From Papio anubis (taxonomy: Eukaryota > Chordata > Mammalia > Primates > Cercopithecidae): a DNA stretch of 64,000 nucleotides. This document shows positions 22,778 to 34,275 of the stretch, piece by piece. The position numbers were made by a program, and so were the translations under genes. How positions within the stretch are numbered: the first letter of the stretch is position 1; every line of letters starts with the position of its first letter. Under the pieces are notes generated by a model. That model was given only the letters and a program-made list of their open reading frames with translations. It did not search any database and had not been told where the DNA came from. The DNA lies in the NCBI RefSeq assembly GCF_008728515.1, contig NC_044984.1, positions 95,465,181-95,529,180 of the forward strand, in the 5' to 3' direction.

Positions 22778-24395
22778 TGTGCAGAAGTGCTTTTGTTTAA
22801 TTAGATCCCATTTGTCAGGTTTTTCTTTTGTTGCAATAGCTTCTGGTGTTTTCATCAAGAAATTTTTGCCCACATCCTGAATGGCATTGCCTAGATTTTT
22901 CTAGGATTTTTATAGTTTGGGGCTTTACATTTAAGTGTTTAATCCATCTTGAGTTAATTTTTATAAAAGGTGTAAGGAAGGGGTTCAGTTTCGATTTTCT
23001 GCATATGGCTAGCCAGTTTTCCCAGAACCATTTATTAAATAGGGAATCCTTTCCCCCATTGCTTGCTTTTGTCAGGTTTGTCAAAGATCAGATGGTTGTA
23101 GATGTGTAGTCTTATGTCTGAGATCTCTAATCTGTTCCATTGGTCTATGTGTCTGTTTTTGTACTAATACCATGCTGTTTTGGTTACTGTAGCCTTTTAG
23201 TATAATTTGAAGTTGGGTAGCATGATGCTTCCAACTTTGTTCTTTTTGCTTAGTCTTGTCTTGGCTATTTGGACTCTTTTTTGGTTCCACATGAATTTTA
23301 AAAGAGTTTCTTCTAATTCTGTGAAGAGTGTCAATGGTAATTTAATGGGAATATCATTGAATCTATAAATTACTTTGGGCAGTTGGTCATTTTCACAAAA
23401 TTGATTCTTCCTGTCCGTGAGCATGGAACATTTTTCCATCTGCTTGTGTCCTCTTTGATTTCCTTGAGCAGTAGTTTGTAGTTCTTGAAGAGGTCATTCA
23501 CTTTTCTTGTTAGCTGTATTCCTAGGTATTTTATTCTTTTGTAGCAGTTGTGAATGGGAGTTCATCCATGATTTGGCTCTCTGCTTGCCTGTTGTTAGTG
23601 GTTAGGAATACTAACGATTTTTGCACATTAATTTTGTATTCTGAGACTCTGCTGAAGTTGCTTATCAGCTTAAGAAGCTTTTGGGCAAAAATGATGGGAT
23701 TTTCTAGATACAGGATCATGTCATCTGCAAAAGAAAAGATAATTTGACTTCCTCTCTTCCTATTTGAATACCGTTTTTTAATTTCTCTTGCCTGATTGCC
23801 TGGGCCAGAACTTCCAATACTGCGTTGAAAAGGAGTGGTGAGAGAGGGCATCATTGTCTTGTCCCGGTTTTCAAGGGGAATGCTCAATGAGAGTTTTTAA
23901 CATGAAGGATGTTGAATTGTATCAAAGACCTTTTCTATATCTATTTAGAGAATCATGTGGTTTTTGTCTTTAGTTCTGCTTATGTGATGAAATGCTTATG
24001 TGATGTTTACTGATTTGCATATGTTAAACCAACTTTTTATCCCAGGGATGAAGCCAACTTGATCATGGTGGATAAGCTTTTTGACGTGCTGCTGGATTTG
24101 GTTTGCCAGTATTGTATTGAGGCTTTTGGTATCAGTGTTCATCGGGGATATTGGCCTGAAGTTTTTGTTGTTGTTGTTGTCTCTCTGCCAGGTTTTGGTA
24201 TCAGGATGACACTGGCCTCATAAATTAGTTAAGGAGGACTCCCTCTTTTTAATTTTTTGGAATAGTTTCCACAGAAATGGTATCAGCTCTTTATTGTACC
24301 TCTGGTAGAATTCAGCTGTAAATCTATCAGACAAACTTTTTAAAAGGTTGCCTTAAGTTATTTGACTTTTCAAATAGAATTTTCCATTTTCTTTT

Positions 24396-24701
24396 TCTTT
24401 TCTTTTTTTTTTTTTTTTTTTGAGACGGAGGCTTACTCTGTCGCCCAGGCTGGAGTGCAGTGACACGATCTCGGCTTACTGCAAGCTCCGCCTCCCGGGT
24501 TCACGCCATCCTCTTGCCTCAGCCTCCCGAGTAGCTGGGACTACAGGCACCCGCCACCATGCCCGGCTAATTTTTGTATTTTTAGTAGAGATGGGGTTTC
24601 ACCGTGTTAGCCAGGATGGTCTCGATCTCCTGACCTCGTGATCCACCCGCCTCAGCCTCCCAAAGTGCTGGGATTACAGGCGTGAGCCACCAGACCCGGC
24701 C
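24396..24701 (-). repeat. AluY-like, antisense, full length
   Basis: Poly-T, then GAGACGGAGGCTTACTCTGT to CCACCAGACCCGGC. A perfect 13-bp target-site duplication TCCATTTTCTTTT lies at 24383-24395 and 24702-24714. It carries the ordinary CACGATCTCGGCT text, so it lacks the YR-type variant seen in two other copies. Confidence 0.95.
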
Positions 24702-25044
24702 TCCATTTTCTTTTAATATTTTGTTATTAACTATTGAAAATATGAGAATGATGCAGAAAAGCTTCCTAATTTTGTGTCATCCATGCATCACTAAATTTAT
24801 CAAGTTTTAAATAAAACAAAGAGTACTTAGCAGTATCATTTGAACATGATTTAGTCTCTATTTAATACTTTAGAATTGTAAGAACCTTTAAATTGTCATC
24901 TAGTACTTTATCGTTTACCATTATATAGATGAACAGAAGTGACAGTGATTCTAGAGTTCCAGCTATTAGTGTTTCAAGTAAAGAATTTGTGACAGTTTAC
25001 CAAAAAGAAAAAAGCTTCTTCCTGAAATGATCATTTCCCTAGGC

Positions 25045-25220
25045 CCAGTGATAATTCTTATAACCAAGATTTGTAAAGCACTTGACAGTCTACAAGGCAT
25101 TTTTAAACATTTTCTCATAATTCTGACAATACTCTTTTTATAGATGAGTGGAATGAGGCTCAGAGAAATTAAATAATTCATCCTCAGGTAGACAGAAAGC
25201 CCTTAAGTAGTGAAAGCTAC
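25045..25220 (-). repeat. MIR-like SINE, antisense
   Basis: TTGTAAAGCACTTGACAGTC, TTTTATAGATGAGTGGAATG and AGGCTCAGAGAAATTAAATA follow the complement of MIR. Diverged. Confidence 0.6.
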
Positions 25221-25520
25221 CAGCTTCCACCTGGGTTTTGTGACTCCACAGTATACGTTCTTCTGGATCTCCTTTGAATTAATTATCTGACCATTCTTTT
25301 CCCAACTTCCTTCCGGACTCCTCTTTCTATTCCTTAGGTGGTGCATCAGACCAGTTCAGGCCTCACCTGTCCTATCATCTTGCATTATACACGCCTCCCC
25401 TGACCTCTTTCCACTCTCCACATACCCCGGAGGGTCCACATCCTTCTTCAGCCAACTCTCTAACCTCATTCAAGATACACAGCAGACCTGACTCTGTTAC
25501 ATTCTCCTCTGTGTTTTTAG

Positions 25521-25712
25521 CACCTCGTGTTTTGTATAAAGCACCTCATTTCATATCTGATCCCAGACCTCCCAAAAGACCTAAGGGATCGAATGAGAAG
25601 AGAGAAGTACTTGATTCAGGAGATGATGTATGAAGCAGAACTGGAACGTCTCCAGAAGGAACGAAAGGAGAGGAAGAAGAATGGAAAAGCACACCACAAC
25701 GAGTGGCCGTGA
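25521..25712 (+). CDS. ANO4: ANO4 last coding exon and stop
   Basis: The exon encodes the 63 C-terminal residues: HLVFCIKHLISYLIPDLP, then KDLRDRMRREKYLIQEMM, YEAELERLQKERKERKK and NGKAHHNEWP, with TGA at 25710-25712. HLVFCIKHLISYLIPDLP finishes the last membrane helix and P-D-L-P-K opens the cytosolic tail; the tail is a charged, probably helical E/K/R-rich stretch. The ending NGKAHHNEWP identifies ANO4; ANO3, its closest paralogue, ends differently in my memory. The acceptor is TGTTTTTAG. The five exons here give about 239 residues, roughly residues 717-955 of a 955-residue protein. Confidence 0.96.
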   Translation, partial: HLVFCIKHLISYLIPDLPKDLRDRMRREKYLIQEMMYEAELERLQKERKERKKNGKAHHNEWP

Positions 25713-27275
25713 CCATGTAGGTGAGAGGTGTGCTCAGCATCTGAGGCCACTCCAAGGTTGAGTGGGTGCTTTAAACTCCCTGAAGCAAAGCTTACCATTG
25801 TTGCAGTAACAGGGATCAAAATAAACTCCTTAGAAGCTTCCCAATCCAAAAGAAGCTTGTTTTTCTCTTTAATCATTGCAAATTTTGCTTGATCTTCCCC
25901 TCCCACATACCTTCTGTAACATTCCTCTGCCTTCTTGTCAGACTCTGGTCTATCAGTCAAGGTCTTCAGGATTTGGCCTAGGTGTTCCCTGAAACAAAGC
26001 TTCCTCTCTCTTTTCCTCCAACCGGGCTGTTTTCCTTAGTATCCCCAGGGAAACATGCCCCTTCTTTCTGGGTAGGTGGGAGGCAGACATTAGCGAAGAG
26101 AATTCTTCCTGAAAGTCTCAGCAGCCAGAGACTAAGGGGCAACAGGGCTCTCCTGGGCTGCAGGACCAGTAACTGATGAAGAATTTCTTCTGGCCCCACC
26201 ACTACTGGCTGCTTTCTTCCCAAACAGGTCATTTCTAATTTTTGCTTGAAAGCATGGTATCTGCCTGTCTGTCTCCGTTTCCCCAATAGTTGGCAGGATG
26301 TGATGTTGCTTCAGACTGCCCTTCTGACTCAGTCTGTTCACCCATAAAGCAAGCATAAAAATGTTTATACCATCCCTGACTCCGTTTGGGGTTACAAATT
26401 CTTTGAATGCCTTTGGTGCATGGTAAGTACAAACCATCACACATCATGTTTTAAAGCAATTGTGTAAACATCAGATCTTTATGCCTTCTTTTCTCTTTCC
26501 AGAAAATAGTCCCTTTCCAGGCCAAGGACCTGAATTCTGTTTACTTCTCCTGGCTGTGCAAAAGCACACTCAAGTGAATGACTGAAAATGCAACCGCAGT
26601 GCATGCTACAGATACCGGCGGCCGCAGGAGGGTCAGCATCCAGTAGAGGACTGGCGTTGGAGTCACACTGCTGTGAAATCACGTTGCAGTCCAGCGCACA
26701 ATTGCTATCTATCCATAGACCATTCTTGACCAAGCAAGCATGCACATGTGGGCAGTTACATTCTCAAGTTTTTAAAATCAAGGGGAACTTGTATACTGGG
26801 CCTGTTTTTCAGCCTGTTTGCTATCTTTTTTGCATTCTATCCCATGTGAATTTTACAGACACTGGGCTAAAAAGGGTATTTAGACACATGGACACACATT
26901 CCTAGAATGTCATCATATGGTCCTAATTCCATGTCACCAACAACACAGACAAGACCCTGTTTACAACTTTTTCTTTCCTTTTTTTTTAATTTTAGACCTT
27001 TCTGAGAAGATTATTCTATATGACATATCTATAGCTATGTGTATGGCCATAGATGTACTTCTGTGTGTACATATGTATAGTCATGTATTCCTGCATATGT
27101 ACATACAAATACAGAGATATATAAAGTACATAGAAATTCCTTACTTGTAAATAGCCAAAAAGTACTGACATGAATGATGAATTTTCACATTTAAATAGTC
27201 ATCAACATGAAGCCATGATTAATGCTTGTATAATGTGATGCAATAAAATTTAAAATAAATTTATGCACATGGAAT
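25713..27275 (+). other. ANO4: ANO4 3' UTR (probable extent)
   Basis: No repeat family is evident over most of this stretch and its composition differs from the repeat-rich flanks, as expected of a 3' UTR. It ends with two AATAAA signals near 27242 and 27254. An earlier AATAAA at 25820-25825 could give a short form. A Pumilio-type TGTAAATA lies at 27146-27153. Small open frames on both strands here are not genes. The end is inferred from sequence only. Confidence 0.65.
27242..27259 (+). promoter_or_regulatory. Tandem polyadenylation signals
   Basis: AATAAA occurs at 27242-27247 and 27254-27259, followed within about 60 bases by T/G-rich text (CTGTTGTCTTTTTGTCC), the usual arrangement for cleavage near 27270-27280. 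Confidence 0.6.
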
Positions 27276-27635
27276 ATTTTCAGCTGGCTCTTCTGAAATT
27301 CTGTTGTCTTTTTGTCCCACAGAATAAGAGGAATCACAGAATAAGTGGAATCTTTAATGTGAGGAGAATATCTGAGGGACTTTGCAGGAAATCAGATGTT
27401 TATTGGATAAATGCATGCAAAAAACAAACGGTATAGCCAAATACCAGCATATGTTTCTGAAGAACTTTTTCCCCAATCTTGATGGTGGAATATTTTAAAT
27501 ATAAGCCATAATGAATATGCCATAATTTGAGGATTTGATAACCTACCCAATTTTATAAGTCCTCGTAAGACTAGAATATTAGAAATATCCTACTTCAACA
27601 CTATAATCTTCATTTAAACCTCAGCTGTCTGCAAT
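27276..27635. other. Intergenic stretch, nothing recognised
   Basis: AT-rich sequence just downstream of the presumed ANO4 end. No repeat or gene identified. Confidence 0.5.
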
Positions 27636-27636
27636 T

Positions 27637-28075
27637 AACAATTGCAAAAATACAGAGCCAACCTAAGTGCCCATCAACCAACGAGTGGATAAATAAAATG
27701 TAGTATATATACCATGGACTAGTAGTTAGCCATAAACAGGAACAAAATAATGTCTTTTGCAGCAACTTGGTTGGAGCTGGAGGCCATTATTGTAAGTGAA
27801 GTAACTCAGGAATGGAAAACCAAATATCGTATGTTCTCACTTATAAGTGGGAGCTAAGCTATGAAGATGCAAAGGTATAAGAATAATATAATGGACTTTG
27901 GGGACTCCAGGGGGAAGGGTGGAAGGAGGGTGAGTGATAAAAGACTGCATATTGGGCATAGTGTACACTGACTGGATAACAGGTGCACCAGAATCTCAGA
28001 AATCACCATTAACGAACTTATCCATGTAACCAAAAACCACCTGCATCCAAAAAAAACTATGAAGATAAAAAATTT
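27637..28075 (+). repeat. L1 3' end fragment
   Basis: AACCTAAGTGCCCATCAACC, GGAGCTGGAGGCCATTATTG, TATGTTCTCACTTATAAGTG and GGACTCCAGGGGGAAGGGTG follow the L1 3' region in order. An older primate/mammalian L1, 5' truncated. Confidence 0.85.
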
Positions 28076-28162
28076 TTAAAAAGTTTTTTTAAAAAGCCTC
28101 TATTGTCTGGATCACTCAGGAATGTAGTGATTCCAAACAGTTATCCAAATAGTTAGCAACCA

Positions 28163-28468
28163 GGCTGGGCGTGGTGGCTCATGCCTGTAATCCCAGCACT
28201 TTGGGAGGCCAAGGTGGGTGATTTGAGGTCAGGAGTTCAAGACTGGCCTGGCCAACATGGTGAAACCCTGCCTCTACTAAAAATACAAAAATTAGCCAGG
28301 CATGGTGGCGGGCACCTATAGTTCCAGCTATTTGGGAGGCTGAGGCAGGAGAATCACTTGAACCCAGGAGTTGGAGGTTGCAGTGAGCTGAGATCGCGCC
28401 ACTGTACTCCAGCATGGGCAACAGAGCGAGACTCTGTCTCAAAACAAAACAAGACAAAACAAAACAAA
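28163..28468 (+). repeat. Alu, full length
   Basis: GGCTGGGCGTGGTGGCTCAT to a CAAAA-repeat tail. Flanks AAATAGTTAGCAA and AAATAGCAAGTAG look like an imperfect target-site duplication. Confidence 0.94.
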
Positions 28469-28786
28469 TAGCAAGTAGGGTTAACCTTTAAACTAGCAAA
28501 ATATATGTTGCCTGATTTTTTTAAAGTGGAAACCTGTCTATAAATGCCATATACTTTCCAGATTTCTTATAGGAAGGAAATCGTATCATTCCATTGATAA
28601 TTCAGTGGCATTGCTGTAAAACTCCAACTTTTCTACAAATGTGTCTACCAAGTCTTGACCCCTGGGCTCCCCTAAAGCCTCCCATTGCACAGTCTGCCCT
28701 ACTCACTCAGACTCTTTCCCCTGTGCAGTATTCCTCTCCTAGGACATGCATATCCATCTTATAGCCGCAGATAGCTTGTAAGTGAC
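28469..28786. other. Intergenic stretch, nothing recognised
   Basis: No gene or confident repeat. Confidence 0.5.
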
Positions 28787-29142
28787 TGCATTAGTCTGTT
28801 CTCATGCTGCTAATAAAGACATATCCGAGACTGGGTAATTGATAAAGGAAAGAGGTTTAATTGACTCATAGGTCCACATGGCTGGGGAGGCCTCAAAATC
28901 ATGGCAGAAGGCGAGTGAGGAGCAAAGTCACATCTTACATGGTGACAGGCAAGAGGGCTTGTGCAGGGGAACTGCCCTTTATAAAACCATTAGATTTTGT
29001 GAGACTTATTCACTACCATGAGAACAATATGGGGGAAACCGCCCCCATGATTCAGTTATCTCCACCTAGTCCCGCCCTTGACATGTGGGGATCATCACAA
29101 TTCAAGGTGAGATTTGGGTGGTGACACAGCCAAACCATATCA
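28787..29142 (-). repeat. THE1-type solo LTR (ERVL-MaLR)
   Basis: A 356-bp element in reverse orientation: TGCATTAGTCTGTTCTCATG at the left and CAGCCAAACCATATCA at the right. GACTGGGTAATTGATAAAGG and GTGAGACTTATTCACTACCA are THE1 landmarks. It begins TG, ends CA and has a perfect 5-bp target duplication GTGAC at 28782-28786 and 29143-29147. It has no internal coding region, so it is a recombined solo LTR of an old endogenous retroviral element. Confidence 0.93.
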
Positions 29143-29147
29143 GTGAC

Positions 29148-29788
29148 AGAGGGCAAGAAATCCACCTTCCCTTTCCTCTTCCCCTTCCCCATTGCCCAAC
29201 AGTGTGATGCCTTTACACAAGTTTTCAGTGCTTCTTAAATGACTCTAAAAGGGAGACAATAACATGTAATCGATTTAAATTCACTTTTCTGTAACTATTT
29301 CAACGTGAAAGAACTAAGGGTAGGACCTCAACTTCATATAATCCTGTACTCTAGATGAGTTAAAGCTACTCAGATCACATGTGATATGTAAGTGCCAGTT
29401 ACTGTTTTCCCAAAACAGACATTGAGTAATTTCCCAAGTTGCCCATTGACTGTCAGCATTTAGACACCAATTTTATAACATTTTCAACAAAAAAAAAATT
29501 AAAGAAGACTTGCTTAACAATCCTTTTAGTGGTTAAAATCATATGGGTGGTTTTAAATACTTAACTGTGCAATTTAGATTCCACTAATCCCCTGGCAGGG
29601 AAGAGTAAATAGTAAAGCTGTTACCAGTGGGTCGCAGCTTGCATAAACATTAGCCCCCAAGGAGGCAATCTTGAACTTTCATTAATTCAGACCTCACTAA
29701 TTAGGAAGTTGTGATCATTTGGATAGACTGAGGTCCGTTATGCAAAACAAGTTCTATGAACAAAGTAAAGGAAATAGTCCAATCATTT
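29148..29788. other. Intergenic stretch, nothing recognised
   Basis: No gene; a short A9 run near 29490. No repeat named. Confidence 0.5.
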
Positions 29789-30084
29789 TGTGTGTGAGAA
29801 ACAGTTTTGCTCTTGTTGCCCAGGCTGGAGTGCAGTGGCGCAATCAGTCTTGGCTCACTGCAACCTCTGCCTCCCAGATTCAAGCGATTCTTCTGCCTCA
29901 GCCTTCTGAGTAGCTGGGAGTACAGGCACCCGCCACTATGCCTGGCTAGTTTTTTTGTGTTTTAAGTAGAGACGGGGGTTCACCATGTTGGCCAGGCTGG
30001 TCTTGAAGTCCTGACCTCAGGTGATCTTCCCGCCTCTGCCTTCCAAAGTGCTGAGATTACAAGTGTGAGCCACCGCGCCTGGCC
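29789..30084 (-). repeat. Alu, antisense, full length
   Basis: GAGAAACAGTTTTGCTCTTG to CCACCGCGCCTGGCC. Flanks CCAATCATTTT and CCAGTCATTTT form the target-site duplication. Confidence 0.94.
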
Positions 30085-30360
30085 CCAGTCATTTTTTAAA
30101 ATATTTGTTACTATTTTACTGATGCAAAACTTCAAAAACTTGTACTCAGGGATGTATTCCTAGATATTAAAAGCATAAAATAAAAGTGTTTGCTTTGGGG
30201 TATGCGTGAGAAGGGATAAACAGGCATCCGAGGTGCTGGCAATGTACTATTTCTTAACTTGAGTAGTCATTCTACAAATCATTTTTAAAAGAATCATTTA
30301 TATAACATTTATTTGCTAATTATAAACCCGATTTTTATTTTTTCCTACTGATTTTCATGT

Positions 30361-30530
30361 AGTCCAGTATTTCTCAAACTCTACCATATGTCAGAATCAC
30401 CTGGGCCCTACCGCCACCACTGTTTCTGATTCAGTAGGTCTATGGTGGACCAGGAAATTTCAATTTTGATAAAGTACCTAGATGATGTTGATTCTATTGG
30501 GAGGGGGCCACATTCTGCAAACTACTGATC
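30361..30530 (+). repeat. MER5A hAT element
   Basis: CAGTATTTCTCAAACTCTAC, CAGAATCACCTGGGCCCTAC, TTTCTGATTCAGTAGGTCTA and GATGATGTTGATTCTATTGG match MER5A in order. A non-autonomous hAT-Charlie fossil. Confidence 0.88.
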
Positions 30531-32814
30531 TAATCAATATCTTATGGCCATAATTTGAATCACTTTAAAATACTCTACAAGTATTCAAGCTGAGTTTAAT
30601 TAATTTTATCTGATTGTATAATATTTTAGTGAATTACCACCCTGGTAGAAAGGCAGGTGGGCAGCAATTTCAAACTGTAATCTTAGTTACAGTAGCACTT
30701 ATCAGTTAACCATATCATCCAATACAGATCACTGCTGTGGAGGCCTCCCAGGTGAGTGAAGCGCAGGGTGTTTCTTGATGGATTGGGTCAGTGCCACACA
30801 AAGGTCCTTCACCTTGGCCTGCATTTTGCGTTAACCCAGAACACTGAGAATAACTTCCCAAGTCTAACCAGCACCCTTGCCAGTTTAGGAATGAGTTTAC
30901 ATCAACATGTACAACAGAGCAACTCTATTCCGATTATGGCTTCTGGAGTCAGACAAAACTAAGTTTGGATCCAAGGTGTAAGACAAAGGACTTAAGTTTT
31001 CTAAGATATAGTCACTTCATGGGGTGGACACCATGGTATGCTGCCAAGGTCCCTCTTCAGTGAAAGATGTCTTGCCCAAGCTTTTGGGAGTGCTGTTGGC
31101 AGACTCCCTCCAGCTCTCAGGCTCCTCCAGACTGTTTCATGGCAGAGGGTCACCTGGTCTGAGACCTGCCCCTTCCTGTGGCAGCCCACATCAATGACTA
31201 ATCGATACACGAATATGAAAGCCTGGCAATATTAGGACAATTGTGAAGGGCTCCCTCACTTCAGAGCTCTCTTTGGGGAGACTCCGCTTGAGCCTGCATT
31301 GTAGCTTAACCTCCACCTCTACCCAAACCTGCTTCCCTCTTTTTTCTTCCATAGGTATTGATCCTAAATAAATGCCAAGCACACTACCCTCCATATTAGA
31401 GTCTGCTTCCCAGGGAGTCAAGCTTGCAACATTATTTTTTTTTTTAAAGTGGACAAAAACTCTAAGATGTGGGAATCCTACGGATTCGTTCATTCATTAA
31501 ATATTTATTGAGCCAGCCAGTTCTGTTCTGGATGCTAAGAATATAGCAGTGAACACAGATGTCTAATTTGAAGGGAAACGATTAGGAAGAGCATTAAGGT
31601 TGAAATCAATCATTAGCTACAGTATCGATTGACTACTTGATATAAAAAGAGAATAAAAGAATAGTATCTCTTCCTCTCATCACTACTCCTCATCCGCCTT
31701 TTTAAAATTGCCTCAGCTTGTAATATTCATGTTCTATTCTGCAACCATAGATTCTTGATTACCTAAGCAGGTCTCAGCCTGATTGAACTTTACTGCCACG
31801 TAGATTTCCTTGCCTGCCTCTGTGCTGCCCTGGGGAGCTTGAAAGTCATTATACTGTTTTTCCACTACCCTGGGTTGTAGAAAATTGTGAGGCTGTTTAA
31901 AGACCTATTCCCCTAGATACCTTAGGCAGCAATTTCTTCTTCTAATGCTCACAAAACAAGGTAAAGTCTCTCTAACTTGCCAAGGCCCTATGCCTGCTTA
32001 GAAACACCACTCAGCTGTGGCTTTCCTGGGGTCTTGTGACTGTAAGCTCTATCCAAAAGATGGGGAACAGATTTTGTCAGCTTTTAAATTCCACAAACCG
32101 ATGGTGGTTTGCTGCCACCATCCCAGAGCTCAGCATATGGTGTTAGGACACAGAGAACCAGTGAGGATATAGTTCTCAGAGACTTTGATAATACGTTGGT
32201 GCTCACCTGGTGCCCCCAACTTTCCCAGCACAGGAAAGCCATTTCCACTTTAGGGTTGAAGAACCTAGCTCCTACCATCCAAGCTGTTTTATTATTGTCA
32301 ACCTAAGAGGCTAGACTTTGGATCATTGGTTAATGCTCCGAATATCCCACCACTATCCTTTCCTCTGAACCCTCTCACACTCTTCTCTGATTGATCACTT
32401 CCCTTGTAGACTCCTTCCCACCTCATGGGGCCAGACTCTTGCCTCTCCAAAGGGATATAAAACAAGGCATTCCTTGAATCTCTCCTACCATTTATTTTCG
32501 GTCTTGCTCTTCCTGGACATCCTGGCTTCCACCCAGTGTTGTATAATGATGCCATGCTTGGTTTCAGCAAAAAGGCAGAGCTATGTACTTATCTCTCCTC
32601 TTAACTTTCCACCTCTCTCATCCGTTTCCTTTTTTTCTCTGTCCACTTCCACAACTGGTCCTGTTATAAATTGCACTGTATTTTGTATGTCTTATTTACT
32701 AAAATGTCATGTTTCTACTGTGACTTAAATGGGTGAATAGGAGGCTTTATATTTCTGTCCCATTCTGTGACTTTTCTCTGTAACTCAGAGAACTTCAATT
32801 AAAAAAAAAAAAAA
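30531..32814. other. Intergenic stretch, mostly unassigned
   Basis: Only 31485-31585 looks like an ancient repeat (CATTAAATATTTATTGAGCC). The frames at 31191-31493 and 32298-32570 are open by chance: no introns, no recognisable domain. I see no RNA gene. Confidence 0.5.
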
Positions 32815-33575
32815 CCTCTCTAACCCAAAGAATGGGAAAAAATGTTTGTAATTTATGTATCTAAGGGGCTTATATCTTAAGTATATTAATTGCAAGTCTC
32901 AAATGTAAAACTTCTGAGAACTCTTACAACTCAATAATTAAAAAAGAAAAAATGAGCCAATTTAAAAGTGGGCAAAGGATTTGATTAGACATGTCTCCAA
33001 AGAAGATATACAAATGGCCAATAAACATGAAAAGATGGTCAATGTCATTAGCAATCAGGGAAATGCAAATCAAAGTCACAATGAGATAGCACTTCGCATG
33101 CATTACAATGGCCATAATAAAATATACAGATAATAAGTGTTGTCCATGTGGAGAAATTGGAACTCTCATACACTGCTGGTAGGAATGTAAAATAGTGCAG
33201 CTGCTTTGGAAAATAGGCTGGCAGTTCCCAAAATGGTTAAGCATAGAATTACCATATGACCCAGCCATTCCACTGCTAAATACATCTCCCAAAGAACTGA
33301 AAACATATGCTCACATAGAAACTTGTACACAAATGTTCAGAGCAACATGTTTCTTAATAACCAATAAGTACAAACAACACAAATGTTCATCAACTGATCC
33401 ATGCATAAATAAAATATGGGATGGGGTTTCTTTTGGGGGTAATGAAAATTTTCTAAGATTGTGTTGATAATTGTACAACTCTGTAAATAGAAAAACCATT
33501 TAGTTGCACATAAATGAGTGAGTTGTATGGCATGTTAATTGTGTCTCAGTAAAGCTATTATGCAAAAACAAAAAT
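32815..33575 (+). repeat. L1M 3' region
   Basis: CTCTTACAACTCAATAATTA, AAGTGGGCAAAGGATTTGAT, GAAATGCAAATCAAAGTCAC and ACCATATGACCCAGCCATTC follow L1 ORF2 toward its end, then a 3' UTR with GATAATTGTACAACTCTGTA. Diverged, no intact frame. Confidence 0.85.
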
Positions 33576-34275
33576 CTCTCACTGTCCTTCAGCTTTCATG
33601 TGTTCTGCTTATATTGTTGTATTTTGCATGTTGCTTTGAAATTGCCATGTGTGATGGATATCTCCTCATACCTCCACAACCCAGGATTGAACAAGTTAAA
33701 AGAATCATAACAGAGAGCTAGACTTTCCTGACTGCTACAAAACCATTGAAATTCTGGGTAAAATGTTACAAAATAAGCATTTTAATGCATAGTCAAATTT
33801 ATAAGAATAAAAGAGAAGCTCCAGTCCCAGATTTGAAAAGGAAATCAAAGCATAGCAATGAAGCCAGGAGATGTTGAGGAATAAGTGCAGGTGTAGACTT
33901 GCTGAGTTCTTCTGTTTTCATGGGAGGAAAAATGAGGTTTCTGCCTACAGAATGTAAAGAAGCTAGAAGTTGATTCCAGGTATCACCAAAAGCCTGACAT
34001 CTTAAAGAACGGCCTGATCAGTTAAAAGGGGATTTTTAAAAATATACCAAAAGGCTTAACGAAGTATTAAGAAAGTTTGCTTCTAGCCAACTCTTTGGAA
34101 GGAAAACAAACAAAATTACTTGAGACATCAAAACTTAAGCCCTGTGCTTAAGTTTTGTGCCATGGGTCTAGGATGCAAATTTATATTATGAACCTAAGAG
34201 AAAAGCCCTAACTTGGGATGATAATTTAAAGTTGTTTGAAGGCCATTGAAACAACTAGGGCACAGCAAAATCTAA
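33576..34275. other. Intergenic stretch, unassigned
   Basis: No gene seen. Some purine-rich text could be the start of the L1M/HAL1 element that follows. An inverted repeat CTTAAGCCCTGTGCTTAAG lies near 34135-34153. Confidence 0.45.

Larger units (their letters stand above)
21560..24366 (-). repeat. Second L1 (primate), antisense, 5' truncated, with a misplaced insert
   Basis: The 3' end is at the left (TTTAATTTTAAGTTCTGGGG, GTACATGTGCAGGACATGCA). The - strand frame at 23887-23531 carries the reverse transcriptase box FADDMILYLENP, preceded on its N-side by QIIFS; other frames show SGCGQKFLDEN and similar ORF2 text. Several stops and frame breaks exist, so it is inactive. Possible flank repeats TTTTCAAA at 21557 and 24367 hint at a target-site duplication. 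A block at 22102-22253 is out of L1 order. Confidence 0.85.
18892..25520 (+). other. Last ANO4 intron, 6.6 kb, two antisense L1s
   Basis: A phase-0 intron. Most of it is two minus-strand L1 copies with Alus, listed separately. 18892-19150, 20960-21560 and 24715-25040 hold no exon or confident repeat. Confidence 0.8.

Noticed and set aside
23531..23887. 118-codon frame with an RT-like FADD box on the - strand
   Set aside because: It is a fragment of L1 ORF2 inside the second antisense L1, not a host gene.
25616..25960. 114-codon frame antisense to the last ANO4 exon
   Set aside because: It overlaps the real exon on the opposite strand, has no known domain and no splice context; a shadow frame.
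30756..32728. Several 60-100 codon frames in the intergenic region
   Set aside because: They have no recognisable domain, no splice structure, overlap on both strands and fit chance expectation.
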